This document shows positions 1-4,649 of a DNA stretch of 10,619 nucleotides, in pieces. Numbering within the stretch: the stretch's first letter is position 1; the number at the start of each line of letters is the position of its first letter. Below the pieces are notes generated by a model that worked only from the letters and a program-made list of their open reading frames with translations, searched no databases and was not told the origin of the DNA. This stretch comes from Candidatus Bathyarchaeota archaeon (GTDB lineage: Archaea; Thermoproteota; Bathyarchaeia; Bathyarchaeales; Bathyarchaeaceae), in assembly GCA_029883255.1 (NCBI GenBank), contig JAOUJL010000037.1, positions 1 through 10,619 of the forward strand, read 5' to 3'. The position numbers and the translations under genes are program-made.

Positions 1-2
1 TA

Positions 3-104
3 AAACTTGACAAACAAGGCAGAGATTCAGTTGGAATACCCTTGTTTGACAAAAAGATCCGTTGTGTTATTGAAGTAACATCCAATCGAATCATGTTTTG
101 GTGA
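3..104 (+). CDS. C-terminal end of an unidentified protein (partial)
   Basis: An open frame enters from the left edge and ends at TGA 102-104, giving 33 residues that finish IEVTSNRIMFW. The composition looks like a normal folded C-terminus, and the two other plus frames are closed by stops at the window edge. No family can be assigned from so short a tail. It converges on the minus-strand flavodoxin gene with about 158 bp between them. A 9-bp inverted repeat (CAAACAAGG at 11-19, CCTTGTTTG at 40-48) lies inside it and may be chance. It could also be a random open stretch. Confidence 0.4.
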   Translation, partial: KLDKQGRDSVGIPLFDKKIRCVIEVTSNRIMFW

Positions 105-262
105 CAAAGTTCTCATTCATGTGCTTACGGAACCAAGTTCCCCTTCTAACGCATAGGATGTTTTCTTTTGTAAATTATGACTGCTAGTGGAGTTGCTGTA
201 ATAATAAAAATAGAAAAAGATGATGAAACCTTTGGAACTATGATTAATTCGAATGCACGAGG
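105..262. other. Convergent intergenic spacer
   Basis: AT-rich DNA between the partial plus-strand gene and the 3' end of the flavodoxin gene. Short T-rich tracts such as TTTTCTTTTG near 161-170 could end plus-strand transcripts. I see no RNA gene or strong palindrome here. Confidence 0.4.
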
Positions 263-745
263 TCAAGTTTTTAGTTTAGTTGCTATTTTCCTTCCGAAAT
301 CTTTGCATTTAGGAAGCTCTCCTTCTACGAGAGGTCCCTTCATCTCTTGAACCTTTATTGATAATCCGGGAGCTATCCGTTTTAAACCGGGAACCGTTTC
401 ATTTATCCTCTTTTCCATTTTCTTCACTGCTTTTTCGAAGAAGTAGTCACTTCTTTTTCCAAGGTATGTATCAAAAACAGCAAACATTTTTACCTTTAAG
501 GAGAGCTTGCCAAGTTTGTCGATGAACTTCTTAACGCCCTTTGTTGGTCCACCAAAATGATTCGGAGAACCTATCAAAATTGCATCATAGTCGGTAACCT
601 TGTCCAGATCAACTTCTTTAAGCTCGCTGATGTCAGCTTCTATTCCTTCAACTTCTCTCATACCCTCTACGATTGTTTCCGCCACAAGCTTGGTGTTGCC
701 AAACTTTGACTCATAAGCAACAATAACTTTCGTCATTATGTTCAT
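263..745 (-). CDS. Flavodoxin-like FMN protein
   Basis: A 160-aa single-domain flavodoxin-fold protein, predicted to be cytoplasmic and to bind FMN. After the first beta strand (KVIVAYES) comes the phosphate-binding loop SKFGNTKLVAETI (residues about 13-25), with the family's GNT signature. Around residues 59-76, ILIGSPNHFGGPTKGVKKFI matches the second flavin-contacting loop. The length suits a short-chain flavodoxin or flavodoxin-like reductase. Electron carrier versus quinone reductase cannot be decided here. ATG 745 is chosen because a CATAAAA box lies about 26 bp upstream, which predicts a near-leaderless mRNA; ATG 736 (MTKV) is an alternative that fits the usual flavodoxin N-terminus. 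It lies outside the integrated element, in the left flank. Confidence 0.88.
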   Translation of the reverse strand: MNIMTKVIVAYESKFGNTKLVAETIVEGMREVEGIEADISELKEVDLDKVTDYDAILIGSPNHFGGPTKGVKKFIDKLGKLSLKVKMFAVFDTYLGKRSDYFFEKAVKKMEKRINETVPGLKRIAPGLSIKVQEMKGPLVEGELPKCKDFGRKIATKLKT

Positions 746-768
746 CGTTCATTATGTCATTTTCTCTA

Positions 769-793
769 GTTTTATGACTTGTGGAAGAAACTT
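769..793 (-). promoter_or_regulatory. Boundary motif copy 1, with TATA-like box upstream of the flavodoxin gene
   Basis: Read on the minus strand this 25-bp block runs AAGTTTCTTCCACAAGTC and then CATAAAAC. It is identical over all 25 bp to the copy at 4611-4635 inside the element, and close to 3928-3952. CATAAAA is centred about 26 bp before ATG 745, a good archaeal TATA distance for a leaderless transcript. The T-rich half may also end transcription of the gene before it. Which role conserves it is inference. Confidence 0.6.
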
Positions 794-872
794 CGATTAC
801 ATTCTGAATGACATATGATCACTGAGATCTTACAGTTGTTGAGATCTGAGATTGTATCCATCTGGACGTATG

Positions 873-1046
873 TCATTTCCTCATTCGAGGTATAAAATAG
901 ACTATGACTGCCATTATCATCAGGGCAACTGATATCAGCCATATCCATCCTGAATTTAAGACAAATCTGTTTAGGATGAGCAATGCTACGACAAACCACA
1001 TCATAATCGCTGCAACTGTCCTGACTTGCAACTCTGCAACCCTCAT
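873..1046 (-). CDS. Small two-helix membrane protein (57 aa)
   Basis: The frame opens at ATG 1046, directly after an in-frame TGA, and closes with TGA at 873-875. The product starts MRVAELQVRT and holds two hydrophobic segments, about residues 11-30 (VAAIMMWFVVALLILNRFVL) and 35-52 (WIWLISVALMIMAVIVYF), followed by a basic PRMRK tail. This hydrophobic pattern is far more coherent than the longer cysteine-rich translation of an overlapping frame, so I take it as the real gene. Function is unknown. It lies between the flavodoxin gene and another two-helix protein, all on the minus strand. No clear Shine-Dalgarno site is seen. Confidence 0.6.
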   Translation of the reverse strand: MRVAELQVRTVAAIMMWFVVALLILNRFVLNSGWIWLISVALMIMAVIVYFIPRMRK

Positions 1047-1137
1047 TCACTGCACTAATATCAGGTCCTAAATGGATAATCTATGATTCCAAGATATTTT
1101 ACAACATTGGTTCTATCGTTCTAATTAGTTCTTTAGG

Positions 1138-1350
1138 TCACCTTCGCAAATACATTATCCCGATCATCAACGAAATACCAAAAATAATCGTTCCGAATAT
1201 TGAAAGGCAAAAGACTGAACGAAATTCCTCGGCCACAACATGATATTGCTCGCCTTTGAACAAAGCAAGACCAATGAGAGACAAAACAAGACCAACCACA
1301 ACCAGATTAAAGAGAAACCAATTGCGTGTTTTAATTTTATTTGTAATCAT
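1138..1350 (-). CDS. Small two-helix membrane protein (70 aa)
   Basis: Starts MITNKIKTRNWF with a basic, presumably cytoplasmic N-terminus. It has two predicted helices at about residues 12-31 (FLFNLVVVGLVLSLIGLALF) and 48-67 (CLSIFGTIIFGISLMIGIMY), joined by a short polar loop, and ends in LRR. The start at ATG 1350 has a purine-rich GAAGAAGAG stretch just upstream, and an AATTAATT TATA-like box lies about 20 bp before it. No family is recognised. It is the last gene on the left before the tRNA/att site, and it is transcribed away from it. Confidence 0.65.
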   Translation of the reverse strand: MITNKIKTRNWFLFNLVVVGLVLSLIGLALFKGEQYHVVAEEFRSVFCLSIFGTIIFGISLMIGIMYLRR

Positions 1351-1435
1351 CTCTTCTTCACACTCTAATTAATTCCTTTGGTTAGACTTTAAGTTTTCCA
1401 CATTTTACATTTAACAACTTCTAATAGTTCATGGA

Positions 1436-1563
1436 TTGATGAGACAAAAAGTTATTGACCAGATCGACCATAGTAACGTTGACCCTAAAAACTTTAAGTC
1501 TCCCTCCTTTAACGAAAATAAGAGGGCGGGTAGCCTAGTATGGATAGGGCGCAAGCCTCCTAA
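1436..1563 (+). repeat. Left attachment-site repeat: 5' half of tRNA-Arg plus diverged integrase sequence
   Basis: This segment matches 7779-7906 at a constant offset of 6343 bp. Positions 1505-1563 are identical to 7848-7906 (59 bp); this is the att core and includes the first 40 nt of tRNA-Arg(CCU) from 1524. Positions 1436-1504 carry five differences (1439, 1478, 1492, 1493, 1504), and weaker in-frame similarity reaches back to about 1427. Identity stops exactly after the anticodon loop, at CCTCCTAA. The tRNA half here is a truncated duplicate and is not a functional tRNA. Confidence 0.93.
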
Positions 1564-2386
1564 TCCTTCTAAAGTAGACTGGAATCAATTCAAACAGTAT
1601 TTAGACTCTAAATATTCTCAGAACTGGAGCAAAGCAGTGTACTTGTACAGTAAAAAGTATTATAGATTGTTAGAGAATCCTATAGAGCTGGATACTTTCA
1701 AATCTCATAAACGAAATAATGTATTGAAATCTCTAGTTGTTCTTTCCAAGTATTTGGGAAGATATCAACATTTCAAGAATCGGTTAGATCAGTATGGAAT
1801 TAAGCCTTCTAGAAAAGATGCTTTCTCTTCATTCTTAAGAATATTAAACAACAGTAATGGTGATGTTGTTAACTGGTATAATAAAGCATTAGAAGTGTTG
1901 AGACCTAATGAACAACTGCTTCTTCGATTTGCTGTCATAACTGGTCTACGTAAGAATGAAGCTATCCAATCATTTAACCTAATAATACATCTTCATGAGA
2001 ATGCAGACTTAGAGAATTATTACAATGAAAAACTTAATTGCTTAGAGCATTTCAAGTTTAAAGAGACCTTCCTGAGAAGAACGAAAAATGTTTACATCTC
2101 TTTTGTACCAAAGTCTCTGATTCTGGAAACAGCTAATAGTGAACCAGTTACGTATGCAGCTATTATCAAGAGATTGAGACGTAAAGGTCTAAAGACAAGA
2201 ATTAACGAACTTAGAGATTATTATGCTACGTTTATGGTTAAACATGGTTTAATTAGAGAAGAAGTAGATCTGCTACAGGGTCGAATTCCACCAAATATCT
2301 TCATAAGACATTACTGGAGTCCATCCTTTAAAGAATTGAGAGATCGAACATTGAAAGCCATTAGATTACTGGAACAATCACTTTAA
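1439..2386 (+). CDS. Integrase C-terminal part, int(C): SSV-type tyrosine recombinase catalytic domain
   Basis: This is the larger piece of the split integrase. Counting from the TTG at 1436, the catalytic Arg is in TGLR (residue 172), a lysine candidate lies in RRTKNVYI (217), and NELRDYYATFMVKHG (257-271) is the box II region with Asn where His is common. LLQGRIPPNIFIRHYWSP holds the nucleophile Tyr293. This order matches archaeal SSV-type integrases. The first about 43 residues come from the att repeat and include RAGSLVWIGRKPP, encoded by the tRNA half. Compared with the right-hand copy, CTG has become ATG at 1439. A CATTTAAC-like box about 30 bp upstream could therefore drive an N-truncated but catalytically complete protein. 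Whether it is expressed is unknown. A near-perfect palindrome follows its stop at 2419-2433. Confidence 0.9.
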   Translation: MRQKVIDQIDHSNVDPKNFKSPSFNENKRAGSLVWIGRKPPNPSKVDWNQFKQYLDSKYSQNWSKAVYLYSKKYYRLLENPIELDTFKSHKRNNVLKSLVVLSKYLGRYQHFKNRLDQYGIKPSRKDAFSSFLRILNNSNGDVVNWYNKALEVLRPNEQLLLRFAVITGLRKNEAIQSFNLIIHLHENADLENYYNEKLNCLEHFKFKETFLRRTKNVYISFVPKSLILETANSEPVTYAAIIKRLRRKGLKTRINELRDYYATFMVKHGLIREEVDLLQGRIPPNIFIRHYWSPSFKELRDRTLKAIRLLEQSL

Positions 2387-2418
2387 ACCCCTTTCTTTTC
2401 TGATACGACTTCACAAAA

Positions 2419-2433
2419 CGAAACCAGGTTTCG
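2419..2433. promoter_or_regulatory. Palindrome CGAAACC-A-GGTTTCG (copy 1)
   Basis: A perfect 7-bp inverted repeat around one base, 32 bp after the int(C) stop. The same 15 bp followed by ATC recur at 7268-7282, and a one-base variant is at 7388-7402. A minus-strand ATTTATAC box sits next to it at 2441-2448. In the excised circle it would be just downstream of the integrase gene. Operator, origin repeat and terminator hairpin all remain possible. Confidence 0.55.
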
Positions 2434-2456
2434 ATCACTGTGTATAAATGTTCTAT

Positions 2457-2478
2457 AGACTTCATAGAAAGAAAACTT
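2457..2478. repeat. 22-bp direct repeat, copy A (boundary-motif variant)
   Basis: AGACTTCATAGAAAG followed by AAAACTT; the exact 22 bp recur at 3321-3342. It resembles the GACTT...GAAGAAACTT motif at 769, 3928 and 4611. On the minus strand it reads AAGTTTTCTTTCTATG, T-rich, 47 bp after the stop of the 60-aa membrane protein. A transcription-end role is plausible. Confidence 0.55.
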
Positions 2479-2502
2479 CACTACACAATAACATAGTTAC
2501 AT

Positions 2503-2518
2503 TGTTCTACGTAGAACA
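2503..2518. terminator. 16-bp perfect palindrome between convergent genes
   Basis: TGTTCTACGTAGAACA is self-complementary over all 16 bp. It lies between the plus-strand int(C) stop and the minus-strand membrane-protein stop at 2525. The position suits a bidirectional terminator or a protein-binding site. There is no adjoining long T-run, so the terminator label is tentative. Confidence 0.4.
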
Positions 2519-2524
2519 TTTCAC

Positions 2525-2707
2525 TTAAGAAGGAGGGAATATTAGCAACAGAATGATTGCTATCAAGAGGAATGTGTTTACTAATGATATTGCTTCTGCT
2601 GTTTTCCCTTTTCTCCAAAGTATGATTGAGGAGGCGGAAGTAAGCAAGAGAAGAATTACTATTAAAGGAACCATAGCAATCTGCACAAATGTTTGTTGCT
2701 GAAACAT
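2525..2707 (-). CDS. Small two-helix membrane protein (60 aa)
   Basis: Begins MFQQQTFVQIAMVPL and has two strongly hydrophobic stretches, about residues 8-30 and 40-58, separated by the polar WRKGKTAEA loop. It ends LLLIFPPS. A longer in-frame extension to 2878 exists, but that part overlaps the next membrane gene in another frame and reads as cysteine-rich noise, so I start at ATG 2707. A TTG three codons earlier (2716) is an alternative: AGGAGAG lies six bases before it, a better Shine-Dalgarno spacing than for the ATG. It is second of a two-gene unit, 20 bp after the 77-aa gene. Function is unknown; a paired membrane complex or a holin-like role are guesses. Confidence 0.65.
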   Translation of the reverse strand: MFQQQTFVQIAMVPLIVILLLLTSASSIILWRKGKTAEAISLVNTFLLIAIILLLIFPPS

Positions 2708-2727
2708 GCTATTCAACAATCTCTCTC

Positions 2728-2961
2728 CTAGAAGTTGTTTTCTTTTCCCTTTCTTACACCTGACTTCATCATGTATAGTCCTATGAGTATGAAAACAACT
2801 CCACCTACAATTACAGGGACTGCTTGTTTCAGCATCGTTAATGGATCCATATATCCATTCCAGATAGCAATCATCCATAATATTCCAAAAAGACCGACAG
2901 AAGCTAAGCCTAAGATAATCAAGCCAATCCAGAACACGAGAGTCTTTTCACCGTCAAACAT
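2728..2961 (-). CDS. Small two-helix membrane protein (77 aa)
   Basis: Starts MFDGEKTLVFW. Predicted helices are at about residues 9-33 (rich in Ile, Leu, Gly) and 46-66 (AVPVIVGGVVFILIGLYMM), with a basic tail VRKGKENNF on the presumed cytoplasmic side. ATG 2961 is the first start in frame. Candidate promoter boxes are TTATAAC (2978-2984) and TTTAATACATT (2989-2999), the second giving the better distance. It leads a minus-strand pair with the 60-aa membrane protein. I recognise no family. The plus strand over the same DNA is open too, but it is hydrophilic and low in coding character. Confidence 0.7.
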   Translation of the reverse strand: MFDGEKTLVFWIGLIILGLASVGLFGILWMIAIWNGYMDPLTMLKQAVPVIVGGVVFILIGLYMMKSGVRKGKENNF

Positions 2962-3232
2962 GAATCATCACTTATTGTTATAACTTCTAATGTATTAAAT
3001 TATTTGACTACCATACTTACACTTTGGAACACTGACACAATAACATACTTCAATAGCAATAGAAGATAATTCCATAAGCCATAAGAGTGTAGAAGATATC
3101 TAAGTTTGTGTTCATGAGGAAAATGGTAAAGAGGAGAAAGGAGAAGGGAGATAAAACTATTTTTCTACCATTTCCTTATACATCATTAGTAACTACTCAA
3201 AACACGTTCTTAATGCTATGTTTTAGAACAGA

Positions 3233-3253
3233 ATGTTCCAACTTTTGGAACAT
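3233..3253. repeat. Perfect 9-bp stem-loop
   Basis: ATGTTCCAA and TTGGAACAT flank a 3-nt loop. It lies between minus-strand transcription units. It could be a regulator site or a processed RNA hairpin. No T-run follows on either strand. Confidence 0.45.
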
Positions 3254-3320
3254 AAATATTAGCTTCTCAATCAAGTTTGTCATGTCTAGTATGCACTATG
3301 GTTTCTAACTAGCCTAAGTG

Positions 3321-3342
3321 AGACTTCATAGAAAGAAAACTT
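3321..3342. repeat. 22-bp direct repeat, copy B (boundary-motif variant)
   Basis: Identical over 22 bp to 2457-2478. It lies 16 bp after the stop of the minus-strand GNAT gene. The equivalent motifs lie 17 and 15 bp after the stops at 3969 and 4650, which supports a 3'-end or terminator role on the minus strand (AAGTTTTCTTTC). Confidence 0.6.
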
Positions 3343-3357
3343 TACAATACAGTATTG

Positions 3358-3894
3358 CTACTCTCGTGAAATTGTTTTTGTTAGTATTTTGGGTTCTTTC
3401 CATTCTTCTCTGAGGATGCTGTACAGAAGCATATCTCTCCATTCTCCTTTGAAAAAAGAGGACTTACGAACTGTTCCTTCCTTCTTGAACCCAGCTTTCT
3501 CTATGACCTTCCAAGATGCTATGTTTCTTGGGTCAATGTGAGTTTGAATACGCACAATGTCTTTTGCAAGAAACAAGTAGTCCACCATAATCTTGGCAGC
3601 CTCAGTACAGTAGCCTTTTCCCCTCTCACTTGGAATCAAAGCATACCCTATTTCTAAGAGTTTCCCTGCAGGAAAGTGACTTATTCCACCAATCTTGCTT
3701 CCGTCTTTTTTCTCTATAAAAAACCACTTTGTCTCAGGAGTAACCTTATCAAACCCCTTCTCAAGCTCTGTTTTGGATTGCTGCCTGAGAGGACTAAATA
3801 CACCAAAGAACTCAGGATCGTTTAACCATTCTGCAACTAGTGGCAAATCTTCTTTCTCCTGCACCCTCAAATTCACATTCTTACCTTCAAGCAA
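3358..3894 (-). CDS. GNAT acetyltransferase, RimJ/RimL-like
   Basis: A 178-aa single-domain acyltransferase that would move an acetyl group from acetyl-CoA to an amine, in this subfamily often a protein N-terminus. It opens LEGKNVNLRVQEKEDLPLVAEWL, typical of RimJ/RimL-like enzymes. The acetyl-CoA pyrophosphate loop is IPSERGKGYC (88-96). The C-terminal NIASWKVIEKAGFKKEG (124-140) is the usual motif before the last strands. Substrate cannot be named; small-molecule or antibiotic acetylation is also possible. The start is TTG 3894, since an in-frame TGA precedes it directly and GGTGAT, a good archaeal ribosome-binding site, sits five bases upstream. It is element cargo, with boundary motifs on both sides. 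Confidence 0.88.
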   Translation of the reverse strand: MLEGKNVNLRVQEKEDLPLVAEWLNDPEFFGVFSPLRQQSKTELEKGFDKVTPETKWFFIEKKDGSKIGGISHFPAGKLLEIGYALIPSERGKGYCTEAAKIMVDYLFLAKDIVRIQTHIDPRNIASWKVIEKAGFKKEGTVRKSSFFKGEWRDMLLYSILREEWKEPKILTKTISRE

Positions 3895-3927
3895 TCACTA
3901 TCACCATTCACTAGGTCTTCAGTTTCA

Positions 3928-3952
3928 GTTTTTATGAGTTGTGGAAGAAACT
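3928..3952 (-). promoter_or_regulatory. Boundary motif copy 2 (3' end of UDG-like gene and promoter of GNAT)
   Basis: On the minus strand: AGTTTCTTCCACAACTC then ATAAAAAC. It lies 17 bp after the UDG-like stop. Its ATAAAAA box is about 38 bp before the TTG start of the GNAT, leaving room for a 12-nt leader with the GGTGAT ribosome site. It differs at few positions from the copies at 769-793 and 4611-4635. Confidence 0.6.
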
Positions 3953-3968
3953 ATGGGTGAAAATCAAG

Positions 3969-4583
3969 CTACTGATATTTCAATGCAGTATTGATATCTT
4001 CTGCTATCATCTTCCTTTTGCTTTTCTCAATCAGATAGCTCTTTCCTGTCTGTAAATATGTGGGGAAAACTCTCACTTCATTGTAGAAATATTCTTTTTT
4101 TCTGATCTTGTAGGTAGAGCCACTTGGAATTAATCTTTTTCCAGTATTTCTCTTGGCTATGTAATTCATTGATTTTATGGCAGTGTCTCCCATGAGCAGA
4201 ATAGCGTCAATACGAGGTAGCCGATTCATTTCACTTTCTAAGAGGCTTGAGCAATTCTCTGTAGTCTTGGAGGATATGGAATACCCTGTCTTTCCACACT
4301 TGATGGCTGTAGTGATATATACTCCTAGATCAAGCACATCTTCCATAGATGTAACTCTAAATCCTGCATCTTTGAAAGCTTGAGCAGTTGTCTGCATGTA
4401 GAAAGGGTCACCTTTAGCATAGAAATAGTCATTCGGTTCTATAGGAGGTGCTTCTGAAACCATGAATGCTTTGATCTTTGCAGGATCAACCTCAATACTT
4501 GGAACAACATAACAATCTTTGTTAACATCTAAACATGGGAAGTCAATGCATTTTACACATTTACTAGGGTTCACCTTCTCCAT
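3969..4583 (-). CDS. Uracil-DNA glycosylase superfamily protein
   Basis: A 204-aa protein with the UDG fold order: MVSEAPP (41-47, the GEAPG-like motif A region), VYITTAIKCGKTG (88-100), AILLMGDTAIKSM (127-139, the helix also seen in type 4/5 enzymes), and VFPTYLQTGKSYL (172-184) where motif B is expected. The N-terminus has four cysteines in C-x2-C-x4-C-x6-C (9, 12, 17, 24), which could bind a metal or an Fe-S cluster. Type 4 UDGs carry a cluster, but their spacing differs. Motif B lacks the usual His-Pro-Ser, so glycosylase activity is uncertain. ATG 4583 is followed by EKVNPSKC and has a boundary-motif TATA about 32 bp upstream. It is element cargo between two acetyltransferase genes. Confidence 0.8.
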   Translation of the reverse strand: MEKVNPSKCVKCIDFPCLDVNKDCYVVPSIEVDPAKIKAFMVSEAPPIEPNDYFYAKGDPFYMQTTAQAFKDAGFRVTSMEDVLDLGVYITTAIKCGKTGYSISSKTTENCSSLLESEMNRLPRIDAILLMGDTAIKSMNYIAKRNTGKRLIPSGSTYKIRKKEYFYNEVRVFPTYLQTGKSYLIEKSKRKMIAEDINTALKYQ

Positions 4584-4610
4584 TCCCTAAGGTCTAGTTA
4601 GATTGATCAG

Positions 4611-4635
4611 GTTTTATGACTTGTGGAAGAAACTT
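4611..4635 (-). promoter_or_regulatory. Boundary motif copy 3 (3' end of large GNAT gene and promoter of UDG-like gene)
   Basis: Identical over 25 bp to 769-793 in the left flank. It begins 15 bp after the stop at 4650. CATAAAA is centred about 32 bp before ATG 4583, predicting a very short leader. Each gene of this minus-strand row may therefore have its own promoter and end, instead of forming one operon. Confidence 0.6.
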
Positions 4636-4649
4636 TTGTGTTAGAGTCA

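Larger units (their letters stand above)
2962..3357. other. Gene-poor stretch with hairpin and repeats
   Basis: No convincing protein gene. It holds ACACAATAACATA at 3035-3047, also present at 2483-2495. It holds a 9-bp stem with a 3-nt loop at 3233-3253 (ATGTTCCAA, CTT, TTGGAACAT), and the 22-bp repeat copy at 3321-3342. A short minus-strand frame of 28 codons starts near 3284 (MTNLIEKLIFMFQ) and crosses the hairpin; I cannot support it as a gene. Confidence 0.5.

Noticed and set aside
177..350. Plus-strand 57-codon frame starting MTASGVAVIIKIEK
   Set aside because: It overlaps about half its length with the flavodoxin gene on the opposite strand, and the overlapped part reads as an antisense shadow. 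The first 28 codons look plausible, but I cannot support it.
772..1050. Minus-strand 92-codon frame rich in cysteine
   Set aside because: The same DNA in another frame gives a coherent two-helix membrane protein (873-1046), and this frame has no recognisable pattern.
1524..1563. A second tRNA gene at the left end
   Set aside because: Only the 5' half up to the anticodon loop is present; the following bases do not pair to complete it.
2735..2983. Plus-strand frame opposite the 77-aa membrane gene
   Set aside because: The minus-strand product has clear helices and fits a two-gene unit; this one is its antisense shadow.
3108..3308. Plus-strand 66-codon frame (MFMRKMVKRRKEK)
   Set aside because: Low-complexity basic start, then random composition. 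It crosses a perfect hairpin and has no promoter or ribosome site.
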